DNA of 64,000 nt. Source: Apostichopus japonicus. Lineage: Eukaryota; Echinodermata; Holothuroidea; Aspidochirotida; Stichopodidae. Positions within the stretch are counted from its first letter, which is position 1; each line of letters starts with the position of its first letter. A program made the translations under genes and the position numbers. This document shows positions 27,386 to 40,115 of the stretch, in pieces. The notes beneath the pieces are model-generated. The model did no database searches and was not told the origin of the DNA. It saw only the letters and a program-made list of their open reading frames with translations. The stretch spans positions 5,310,001 to 5,374,000 of the forward strand of contig NC_092568.1 in the NCBI RefSeq assembly GCF_037975245.1. The letters are read 5' to 3'.

Positions 27386-28188
27386 ATAATATATGCATTT
27401 CCAACAACGTAGGCCTATCTTTTGTAATAAACCGGACCATATAATAATAGTACTGTCGAGAACTTTATTTGGGCCTGTGGTTGTTTTGTCATATTTCAGA
27501 TATCACGACCAACAATGTCGATAAGGGAACTAACGATCGATATGTAACATTTAATATACATGCTTGACTGGCTTATTTGAGATCAACACGAAGTGAATCT
27601 AGTGACTAATATGGCGTGTTTGCTATTTTACAAGGGGTGCATGATTGCACTAAGTTACGTGAAATATTGAGACTATAGCCTTCCAAATAGCCAAGTTGGT
27701 GTTAGTTAAAGGTTAAACGATTCGCGTAATACATCTACACAATCATCACCATCATCATCGTCATCATCACGGAGTTATCGACGTAAATTGAATGCATTAT
27801 TTCACAGACAAGATATAGATTATTTTAAGCTTGATTTAATTTAAAGTAAAAAAAACGAGGTATATGTCTCGGCTGAACAACTAAAAAGGGTCCTTCCCTT
27901 TGTCAACTCTACGGGATTAACACCTAAAGGACTAAAATGTTCATGAATAATTTCACAATTTCGTCAAGTTTGAACAAACCATGGAAACATTTTAAAAGCA
28001 CAACGTTTCAAGGACAGAACATTTGAACATATCATGTATGCATGCATGCATGAGCATTAAGAGAGTATTCACCCTGAAGCCATCAGAGACAGAAATCTCA
28101 CCAGCCATGAAATTATTACATGCTTCTTTCCTATTGAATACAGATATACCTCATATCTGTGATATCTCCCAAATAGAATTTAGTTATC
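27386..28188. other. Non-coding stretch, no gene recognised
   Basis: Contains a short (atc)n-like run near 27745-27768 and no recognisable exon. Confidence 0.5.
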
Positions 28189-28836
28189 TGCATCCCATAG
28201 AACATTTTTGATGGTTTGGTTGGTGTCTCCTGTCTGTGGAGGTGTGGAGGGTACGAAGAGGGTAGGAGGAGGAGGGACGGATGAGGGGAGGAGGAGTTGT
28301 TCATGACAGTCATATGCATCCCATAAAACATGGATGATGGTTTGGTTTGTGTCTCCTGTATGTGGAGGGAGGGAGGAGGGGAGTGGAGGAGGGGAGGAGA
28401 GGAAGAGGGGAGGGGGTAGTCGTTCATGACAGCTAACTGCATCTCATAGAACATTGATGATGGTTGAGTTTGTGTCTCGTATCTGTGGATGTGTGGAGGG
28501 AGGAATGGAGGAGGGAAGGAAGGAGGGGAGGGGAGGAGGGAGGGGAGGGGGTAGTCGTTCATGACAGTTATCTGCATCCCATAGACCATAGATGATGGTT
28601 GGATTTTTGTCTCCTGTCTATGGAGGTGTGAACGGAGGGAGGAGGGTATGGGGGAGGAGGGGAGGGGGAGTTGTTCATGGCAGTTATCTGCATACCATAG
28701 AGCATTGGTGATGGTTGGGTTTGTGTCTCCTGTCTGTGGATGTGTGGAGGGAGGGAGGAGGGAAGGGGAGGGGAGTCGTTCATGACAGTTATCTGCATAC
28801 CATAGACCATAGATGATGGTTGGGTTTGTGTCTTCT
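28189..28836. repeat. Minisatellite array 2 (about 6 units)
   Basis: Units of roughly 90-125 bp with a conserved part (ttcatgacagttatctgcat, catagaccatagatgatggt, tgggtttgtgtctcctgtct) and a variable purine tract of g/a runs. It is the same family as 21508-21786. The minus strand stays open for 240 codons through the whole array, with repeats such as GDTNP and ADNCHE. I regard this as a repeat effect, because there is no start context, domain or splice support. Confidence 0.92.
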
Positions 28837-31800
28837 TTACACATCAAAGTCATTACGTCATTACAACTGAGTTATAATTACAACAAATTAAAGGGTCCAC
28901 TGGCGATATCATACTCAACTCGGGGGAAATTATAAACCATATCAACTTTTAAAACATTATCGATATGTCTTAAAATCCTGAGCTTAGTTTTGTCAGTGGG
29001 CCATGAAGTTCACCATACTTCGCCGTATAATTCCTGACGTCACCACATGGCAACAACTCAGTATTATGAGTGGTTCATTTAATGATACCGCGATAATGAC
29101 ATTTGTGTATAGCAAAATAATACTAAGACATAATTTCGTTCATAAATTGTCATATCTCTTATATTTCCCCCCTTAGTTTCATATTTGTTGAATCATTCTT
29201 GGTACACTCAGACATAAAGAATATTTCTGATTCTATAAATAAAAAAATGTTATATCTCACATTGCTAACCATCGTATATGTATTTGAAACTGTAAGTCAA
29301 ATATATTCATATCCATACATGTTTCTTCTGTGTTCTTTTAATTAAAAACAAAAGGCAAACTGTTATAACATAAATTTTAAGAGGAGAAGGAATTAATGGC
29401 AGGTATACGGGAATATTTTCATTAACCGTGTGCGTTTATTAATTCTACCGAAAATAACACATAAATACATGTACAAAATAATAGTCGTCTTTAGGTGTTT
29501 TGGAATTAATGCGAGTTTCTAAACGACCATAACTCGTAGTTTTCAATACCCTTAAAAGACAAGGAAATCGTTTGATTTAAGCTAGTGCTTATCGAAGACT
29601 ATCACTGAGGTGGTTTTAACGAGTCATTTGTGCATAATGATCCTTTTAGTAATTAAATGGCAGACTGGACTGACCATTATCCCGATACAGTCAATTGACC
29701 GATTACTCTCTCTTGATCGGCCAACTGAGACAGTTAAATGGATCGTTTGCATTAGCCGAGAGAAGTAAAATATAATTAGTGATTCCAAATGGATTTGTAG
29801 TGGCCGAGCTTACGTAGAGATGAGCCTATAACTCAGACCCACAGCGAGAGAAGTACATATAACTATTTCCCGGGCCCCCTGATGTATCCTCCTCTCCCCC
29901 TCTCCATCCCCTCCCCCCCTCCCCACACACATTCATGCATTCGTAGCTGGTGCAGTCATTTTTTTTTTATGTAGACAGAGTAATTAGTTCGACGGAGACA
30001 GATATGACCCACAAATGAATATTCTCTTCCACCCCAACGATGCACATAACAGCAGTTGCCATGGTATCTCATGATAGCAGTTGCCATGGTATCTCATGAC
30101 GCTTGACGTAATTTCAATGGCGTCTGTTGGATGTTGATATTTATAGGCAAGCAGAAGAGTAAAGAAAAGACGACAACACACCTCAAGTAAATCACTCATG
30201 TAAAATGAACACGGACCGTATTTAGTCGTGAGCATGGAGGTATAGGCTGTCCGTAGAATCATATGTACGCATGCGTACATGCTAACTCAACGCCATTCAC
30301 ATGTGAATGTACAAAGGACGGAGGATGGAAAGTATGGAATAAAGAGATAAGCTTAAGGGACTATGATAACGGAAAGGTATCTATGTACATTTCATAGCGA
30401 ATTAAAGCAAAGCCTTTTTCATCCTGAGTACAGCTTTTCACATCTCTAAACCCCTGCCGCCCCCCCCCCCACACACAAACACCCCATGTATTTGTAAGAT
30501 TTAACGTACATAAATCCATGTCCATTATTGCATCCATTTTTGCGGTCCAATTCAGTGTTTTTCTTTGAAATTATTATACTTTAACATAAAAACTTAAGAC
30601 TTCAAGCAGTCATAGTGTTATCCTCACCAGAGACCATTTCCAACTGTATTGCTTTGAAAACTTAAATCGATATCATTAAGCACGCATGGCTAAGTACGCG
30701 TCAGAGTTATTGGTGCTAATGCAAGAAGATTTGCTCAGTAAAACACCATTTTCTCGTTTTTGGTAAATTATAATGACTTTCATTAAAGCTTTGCGTAATA
30801 TGCAATGATTGATGGATGGAACGAAAGGAATATGAAATATTGGCTATATTATTCTCCAGTATTGTTTTATCTGTATTAAACCAAAGATAAGTCAAGAAAG
30901 ATTACTTAGGCGAGTTTGGCATCTTGCCAACACAAGTTTTAAAAACAGTTATCTTTAATTGAAAGCTTTTACGATGTTCGAAATTAATGGTATATATGAT
31001 AAGGCAAAATTTAGTACTTCAAGAGATCAAACGTTGCACAAAATGTTTATAATTCAAGTGCCTTTAAATGTAAAGAATATACCATTTCAGGTTAGACAAG
31101 GTAAAGTTTACTCCAAAAATTATGTACTCGCTTTATGCAAAAATTGCACCTCCGGCTAATGTCTCCCAATGAATATTTCCTGTGGAACGCCAAAAGTGCG
31201 AATGTGGTAGGGACGATGACTTCGCGCAAAAGTTTTGAGAAGTGGTTGACTTCTTAATGTCTTTTGAAAGGAAATTTTAATGGAGAAACCATTTATAACA
31301 AGTATGATCAGACATCATAATGTAAATTGCGATTTATTTCCGGTAAAAATTAATGATTTTATGTGGGTAGGATGTCAGCGTTATGTATGATAGCATGTTT
31401 CAGTAGTTTATAATGTTAATGAGTAAATAGACAAAATGTTCCAACCCTTCTCTCCTAATTGGTACAATTACACAGAAATAATAATCTCTCATAGACCTAT
31501 ATTTTCGACCGATAGATCCTAAACTGTCAGCGTAAGTGTTGAATGTATGCTTTGGTGGCGCTGTTTTTCTTCTGCATTTTGCTGATTTGTCCCGAGTGCT
31601 TTCTACTGTTGTCGGCGAAGACTGATACTAAATTGAATGTACTAAACTTCTTTTAAGTATCAAACTCAATAAGACTGTGGCCGGTGGGGAGGGCGAGGTG
31701 TTGGATGTTTACCCATCAGGCGTTGTAGAACCGCGACCCGCAAAATAAGAACAAAAACGATGATGTGGGGTAACTGTTTTGTTTTATAGTAAGGATGGTG

Positions 31801-33214
31801 TGGGGGGGGGGGGGAGAGGGTAGAGGTAGCGGGCGTCAGCAATATGATAAACCAATTGGTCTTATGGTGACTCTTTGTGTTTCGTTCGTGACAAAATAGT
31901 AGTAGTAGGGAGTGCTTTGTTTTGTTTTGTTTGTATTTACTATCATTAATTTGAAAAACCGCCTCTAAAACATAAAATGTAAAAGTAATTGATACAGAAA
32001 GACATTAAAAATTCGAGTTTTAGTGGCATCATCACGTGACTTGTAGACTTGATCAAGTCTGTGGCTTCTTCTAAATGGAATAGAACTTTGGGATAAAACC
32101 GAGGATAGCTAGACACGGTTGGTACACAGTAGTACGTGACGTCATGGCCCATTCGGCGATAAACTCATATATGATTCGGGTTTCCTCAATAATTAACATT
32201 TCAATACTTAACATTGAAATGATTGGTACAAATATGTTCAAATAAACAAGAGGAAAACAGGAAAGATCCCGATAAAATGCATCAAGATTTAATTAAAAAG
32301 AAAGTGGAAATCTCCACACTCTCCTCTCCCCCCACCCCTTCCACTCCTCCCTCCCCCACCCCCACTAATCTCCTGTACATTGTTAACCATTTTTGGCTGG
32401 GTAAATTGGAGAAAAAAAATTAGCAAAATAATGATCCAGAGAAGATGCAATTGTGCTTTCCATAAACCTAAAGTTCTACCGTATGGGTTTGCTACTCCTA
32501 GCAAATTGCTCGTTCTGATATTACGTTCAGAAAAATTCAAGAAAGTCCAACGTATGAGGGAATTACGATAACATAAAGTGATGTCTGCCGAAATCAGAGT
32601 TACAGTTCGCTTGTTTCAATTTTCTTGACCTCCGCCGAGATGGTTTTTATACTTGTTGTCATTACTGGGGGTTCACTTGGTCTGTGGATGAAACAAGAAA
32701 CATGTACACACATCAATGTACCGTAGCGTATCAAAGAGACAGGTAGACCATGTGACCAACTTGTCTGACATTCATCTCACAAAAGCAAAATGTACTCAAA
32801 ACATGACTAAACTCATGTCATTTATATTTCCCTTTCAATTTATTTTACTTTACCCTCCCTTGATCCACTCCATTACCTACAAGAGAGTATCAATATATGA
32901 TAACCGTATACATATATGTCACATAACCCCCCCCCCTCCCTCCATTCCTCTTCAGTATTCTATAGATAGCATAAACTCTATATTTACGAAAACGCCAACT
33001 CCACACCCCCACCCCCCCCCCCCCCCGCCCTAAGCGTTTTTGCTCACTGTGACATTTAAACCTTCTTGTTTAGCTATACCAGGGTCAGCGAGCATTCAGA
33101 AGCGACAGAACTAGTTTCAGACCTTTTAGTGATTTATTGTCTTCTGCATTTTGGCGGTAAAATACTGATAATTTCTAAAATGAAATCTATTTTATATTTA
33201 TTCTTCATTCATAC
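28837..33214. other. Downstream of the last located gene A exon
   Basis: The C-terminal tail exon of gene A should lie here or further left on the minus strand, but I could not identify it. A 25-bp direct duplication (30051-30100) and poly(G)/poly(C) tracts (30460, 31802, 32926, 33004) are present. Confidence 0.4.
30051..30100. repeat. 25-bp direct tandem duplication
   Basis: Two copies of a unit beginning agcagttgccatggtatctc, differing only at the last base. Confidence 0.93.
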
Positions 33215-33354
33215 CTTAAAAACCAACACAGGAGCGACGGATCCACAGCTTTTTCTATCCCGGCCATATTAACGAGCTTTAAGATTTCCCCGAGTAACAC
33301 AGAAACTATCATAGTTGTCAGGACAGTTATAGTGCCATACCAGAAAAACGAAAT
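33215..33354 (-). CDS. Gene A exon 14 (last located)
   Basis: 140 bp after tatttag, ending before gtatga. Reads ISFFWYGTITVLTTMIVSVL, a membrane helix matching the SFLWY-type C-terminal helix of SLC5, then a polar end with VDPSLLCW. It leaves phase 2, so at least one further exon is needed. Confidence 0.85.
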
Positions 33355-35202
33355 CTAAATAGTGAAGAAATCAAACAAGAAATATCAAAAAATATGTAAT
33401 AAATAATAAATAAATAAAAATAAATAATAAATATATAAATAATGTGTGAACATTTTGTAAAATGGCAAACACACTTAATTACATTAAGGATTATCGGTCT
33501 TTCCATTAAAAGAGACAAAAATGAAGGGGGTAGCGAGGGTTTTAATATTGGACAAGATTATCCATGATGTAGGTTTCTTCGTCACAGTTACCCTCTTCAA
33601 ATCACCTCTGTGCACAATCTTGCAGCTGTTTTTTCTATTACAATCTGGGTGGTGGGAGGGGAGGGGAAGGGGAAGGGGAGGGGTGGCGAGGGGAGACTAT
33701 GAAGACATTGTCATCCAGGCTATATTGCTTTAGAATGAATTATCACTTACTTTATATACATAATCTAACGTTGAAGTTTTGTTCAGAAATAGGCCACAAA
33801 ATTAAGATATTAGACTTCCTGGGTAAAGCAGTCCCTTAGTACGATAGCACATACAATCCTTGTATATGATCGACACGTATCTTATCGCGCAGTGACGTCA
33901 GTCAACTAGACAATGTTCTACTTTAATAAACCAATTTGCATATGAGATGAGGTAAATTCGAATCTTTCAAAAAGTTAAGTTCATTTTTAACAGTTGAATT
34001 AAAGATCGGGGGTATCCAAGGAGTGTGTCGGATGGGGCGGGGGGGGGGGGCAGTGTGAAGGTGTGCCCGTCCAATATTTTAGGCACTGAAAATGAACTGC
34101 AAACGTAAATTTTGCTTAATAGGAGGTTTACTTCATTGAAAAATATATAGCAACACTTCGCGCGCGGGTATTCTGTACTTTTCACTGGAGACTTTATTAT
34201 GCATGACTATTTCGATTGATTATTTCGATTTCTACCTATCTCCCTGATCCTCTCTTCCGGGAAATCCTGGGCCCGCCACTGAAGTGTTGTGCAAGACGTG
34301 AAAATGCATATGGTTTTAAACAAACTTGATCACGCATATACATATGTCTGCACCTGTTGTTGGTAAACTAAAGAGAGAGAAAAAAAATACCGCCAAAAGT
34401 TCATTTTGTTTAGAGTGTGAGTCAAAGAAAGTGAAGTGTATAAGAAAAGACATTTTCTTTATACCCTGTAGGCATAAAATGCATCTGGTTTCCCAGCTTG
34501 TGCGTAAGACCCTGCAATAATCCATACACCGATAGATATACTCAGGAGGGTCCCACAAAATACGGCTCTGTGGGGAGATGAATATATAATTATATATACC
34601 TTACAAATGTATTTTAACCAGTGTTTCATATATCCTCGTGTCATGATGAAGATTTAAGTTACGGTATTTGTATGAAGTAATATTACCAAGGTCACAAAAT
34701 TCACATATACATAAAATGGCTGCAATTTATTCCAAATCACGTCACATGGCATAAAAGATGTCCTTTGAGTGAGAACGTTTTAGGGCTTAAGGCACAGTCT
34801 GTCTGTCTGCTGAGTTAGTGTGAATTCTCAAGGCGGAAGAACCTGTTTTAAATACACACTACAATGAAACACTCATCCCTTCCTTTATCTCCTTGTTTCT
34901 ATTCATCATTATTTCTTAGTCACTTTGCTCTATTGTTAAGTCATCGAGTTGGTATTACGTACTACCCCGCCCCCAAAAAGAGAAAATTAAAAATGTTTAA
35001 ACATTACGTGTTTAAACATTGAAACTTACTAACACTGCATTATTTGTATATATTCATGAAGGCAACACAACTGTTAACCAACGAATAATTACATTTCACA
35101 AATCGATGCTAAAATTTCATTGATAAGAAACATTACATATAAGTACATTATCCTGGTAACGAGACACTTTTAAATTACTTAATATACTTAATTATACTAC
35201 TA

Positions 35203-35278
<76 letters not shown>

Positions 35279-38200
35279 GTATATATATATTTATATATAT
35301 ATATATATTAGTAGTAGTATAATATAAATATAATATAATATTTATCATGTATAAAATGAAATTATTGCTAAGAAAGTTACTATGGGCGAGGGGGCTTCTA
35401 AACGAGACCACGCCTCAAACAAAGGATATTTTTACGTAGATTTACTTACTACTTCCATTTATCACATATCAAAGTTCTATAACCTACCTAGGTACGGCTC
35501 TTCTCCATAACATTCCAACGAGAAAAGCACCGAGAATTGGAGCTCCAAAAATTCCCAAAACAGAATTAATAATAGTCACCAGCGTGCCCAGACGAGATGC
35601 CAAGAAAGCCAGACCAATGGACAGAAGACCAAATAAAACCGCTGGAAAGTATAGAGGGAAATCGAAATAATGTGTGAACCTGGTCATGATTATACTCTGT
35701 AACCAGCGGGGTGGGGGAGGGGAAAGGGGAGGGATGGCTGCTATGGGTGAGCATTGGTCCAAAGAAAGCAGCCATAACATACAACAATTCGATGTCACTC
35801 GACGATGTATATATCAAATCGTTCTTTGATTGTATGCTGTGTCTCACATCAATTAGATAATGCAGTGGACGTTCCACTTCACACGGGTTTCCTCCAAGTA
35901 TCTGGTAATGTTCCACTTTTAACTGGTTTAATTAAGGTATCTGGCAATGTTTCACTGCCAACCGAGCCCACCCAATTATCTAAGAACGTCCCAACGTTAA
36001 TCTTCGCACCCAATATTAAGAACATGGTAATGTTGTCCTAGCGTTGTACAGTGTGTCTTCTCTTCCCAGAAGGGACAATGAATGGATAATTAGTATTCGT
36101 AGTCCGCTACTTAATGCGAAATCAATTCCGCCCGATTTCTATATGCAAAGTAGGTTAGGCCTATATATATATATGCTGCGAAAACATTGTGAACGTAGCC
36201 TAAGTGCCGATACATGTTTCAAAATGAAACGGAATGTCGTGGAAAAACAGTGAAGTCATCGAAACGATATTAACGATATGTTCCGTTTATTCGTCTATTT
36301 GTGCAGTTAGTTGCATCCGTTAGATTTGTAGGAAATAAAGTAACAAAGAAAACAAAAGAGAATTGAAAGAACGGAATCATGTATTGTCCATTAGTGCTGT
36401 TTACATTGAAGCTGCCCTGTAGGGATGTAACAATACAAAGGTGTAAAAATGAAATGAAAACTTACAGAGTATTTTTGATATTTTTGTATCCCTTGCGTCA
36501 TTATCTTGTAGTTGTATTTGGTGGTGATCCTTAAGCCATTTTCTCAATGGTTTCCAGATGTCTTCAATAGTCACTGCAACCATAGAATTAATACCGGATG
36601 ATATTGTGCTGTGTAACGAAGTGGAGTAAGCTATAGATAACTAATACACAATAACTAACGTATAAATACTACGTTGTTATGAATGTACACCAGCAATTTC
36701 AATACATTTTACTTACTTTATTTCAAGCTTCCCCTCTTTTTTTCGTTTAATTTAATATATTATTTAATATGTTGAATCACTGTCCAGTATATACTGACGA
36801 ATGCGCAGCTTTACGCACCGCATAGCGGTGTGTATACTTGAGTGGTAGGTGGTATAGTATTGAGTGGTGCATTTAATGATGTACAGCCGTAATGGTGGTA
36901 TAGGCTGTATAGTGGTGTTCATATAGTGGATATAAGGTAGTGCAACATAGTGTTATGTTAGTGGCACATAGTAGTGTATAGCGGTATGGAGTTGTAAATA
37001 GTAATGTATATTTGAAAAGTGTGACAGGCCTATACCTATATGGATTTTCTTACCTCAAAGCTCCGGCGAAGATACATGATATAAATATTCCTTGGTAACC
37101 AGGAATGTGACTGAACTGCTGATTTACAAAGATCATCACAATCTATCGAAAATAAGAAATAAAACAACAGCCAAATATTTATCATATATAAGTATTTGTA
37201 TCATGATATTATATGAATTCATATTTATTCTTGATACAGATAGGCAAACATATATATATATATATATATATTTGTAATTGGCACATTTATGGCATCCAAA
37301 CAATGTTGAAGAAAGTTTTTACCAATGAGAGGACTTTTTCTGGCAACTTCGAATGATATGATTTCCCTGTTCCTAGCCACAATTTATGCCCATTGTTATA
37401 TATATACTCCGACGGATCTATACTTTGTACGGATAATCAAAATGTCCATTATAAATGATGATAAAGAATTGTGTGTTAAGTTGAAACCGAAGCAAAAAAA
37501 TCTAAGCATTTCCAATCGGTTTTCCATATTTTTCCTCGAAAGGCTAAGATTAAATGCGAATTCGGGGACTAAAAGTCAACAAAAATAAATCAATTTAAGA
37601 GCATCACGTGATATTTTCATATCTGAAGAAAGTACCTGGTCAGGAGACGTGAAGTTTGGTGGCTGGTTAACATACGTCACAGGTTGTTCGAGTGGCGACG
37701 CTGTTTGGAAGAAGGAAAATGGTTTCGACGAAGTTATTCAATTTCTAAGTCATTAATACCTCCCCCAAAAATATGCTAGAAAGTGCTAGAAAGGCAAATT
37801 AATGGTCAAACATTTACATTTTTTCAGTATACCACAGATCATGGTTGGGTTTTACTTCCTTTAATTATAATTACGAATTTTAATTACAAATTACGGCGAT
37901 TCGTGTGTAGAAGATGACTTAGCAATACTAAATATTTCTATTCATGATTTCACAAAAAAAAATTCATGCGATTAATGAAGATAAACGGACAACCATTATG
38001 AAACAATATAAATAGAATACATTCGAATCCAACTTATGATTTATGTATCTTCAAACTCATAATTCCTGTTGTGCGTAATGACAATAATGAGGCTTACATA
38101 ATAGCTGGCTAAATAATATCAAATAAAAATAGCAAATTAAAAAGCAAAATGTGATGCTTTTTGAGACGACACATTATTCCCCTCACTATATTCTCCCTTC

Positions 38201-40038
38201 AGTTTATTTTTTCGTTATTGAAACACTTACTGCAGTCTTCATCACAATACATCGTTGGTGACACAACATCTGTCTTAGCTGCAAATGAATGAAGTAAGAT
38301 GAAAGTTATCACGCAGAAAATAAAAGGTCCTTTGTAGTTTTAATAGAATTGAAATCATATCATGGTGGCTTAAAGCAAAGAATGTATGTAAAAAAATTAC
38401 AGACAGATAGTTTGATTTTTACTTTAAGAAATGGTTAAACTGAGTTCAACATACTATAAACTTACAACTTACTAAAAGGTTACCCCTCGGGTACAAGGGC
38501 AAGGGGGGGTTCTTCCCCCATTCCTCCAACCTCCCTTCTTACCTCAAAGATTTCAGATATTTCTGAAAGGTATAGGGAACTCACTGTGGTAAAATGCATA
38601 CAGTACAACGCCCTGAAGTGTAGCAGCTCCAATAACTATAGTAGAAAACGGAACATTAAGCCACATTGACCTGGAAAAATAGTGGGAAAATACAGTAAAA
38701 ACACATGAAGTATCAGAGTATATAGTTACGCAATGGCATAATTATGATCGGTTCATTTTCAATTTATTAGCGTTAAAACAAATATTTGACTGAAGTGTAA
38801 AGTTTGGGCCTAAGTATACTAGTGATGAGAGATGTTAACGTCATTATTTATCTAACACCCCCTCCCCCCCCCTGGAGGGACATTTAGCTGACAGTTGAAT
38901 GTATGTACCTGCTCTCACTTACCATTTAGCATCTTTCACGCTCCTTGCTGATAAAAACCTCTGCACGGCTGTCTGACTGATGCCATATATCGACAAAGTC
39001 GACCAAAAAGTTCCGATAACAACAGAGAGAAATGTTGTCCGTGTTGTTGGATCTACTGGAAAACTTGAAAAGGAAAAAATACGTTTTTAATGACTTTTTA
39101 ATAATATGATACAGAACAAACTGCTTTATCGCGTCAAATATGGATATAACCATACACTTCACTAAACTGTTCTTGTGAGCTTTTCAATTCAAAACCGTGA
39201 GATTATTTTTGTCAGGTATCCTTTCAACTGCATGCCCGTTTAGTTTTAGCGTTGACTGCAAACAACATAGAACACTGCGAAACAACGTATATACTTAGTC
39301 TAAAGCCGTTTCGGATACACATTTAGAGAACATGATTTTCCTTAGTTAACGAAAAGTACCACACAGTACAACAAGTTATCGTCGAGGGACATCATAACTA
39401 AAGCATCATCTATCGACGAATCATGCATTATAAACAGAACAACTTCACAATGTCAGCAATATATCAATCAATCCAGTTATGGTTTATTTAGCAAATACAG
39501 ACATTATATAAACGAGTCTTTGATCCGATGGGTAAAAAATGACTACTTTTTTCTCAGTCTGGACTTATACCTACCCCCCACCCCATGCCTTCCCTATCAC
39601 ATCCATGTTGTATTCTTCCGGCATCAATGAAAGAATAGCTCCCTCGCCTTTCTGTCCCCTCCCCTCCCAACCCCACTCCAACCCCAACCCCTCCCAAACT
39701 GATAATACGACTGAAAGTGTTCAGAAGGACTTCATGGAGACATCAAGGGGTAGATTATATGCAGCGACTTCTCTTGGCTAATCTGAGAAATAAAATAATC
39801 GAACAAATTTGAATGACTTACTTAAAGACTTCGAATCTGCCATCCTGTCGATTTATCTCCCAGACTTTCCCAAATCCTCCGGCTTCGATTAAACAGGACA
39901 CAATAACCAGAATGGATGTGCCGGACATTACTATAGCCAGAAAAACATCAGTCCAAATAACGGCCTTGATACCGCCCTATGAATAAAAAATAACACTTTT
40001 ATAGTTACCTTGGTGATTCTGGTATATAGGAATTGCAA

Positions 40039-40115
<77 letters not shown>

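Noticed and set aside
28023-28211. 62-codon frame upstream of the minisatellite
   Set aside because: No recognisable domain and it runs into the repeat array.
34262-34276. cccgccactg as hAT terminus
   Set aside because: Single end only; no matching inverted end in the surrounding sequence.
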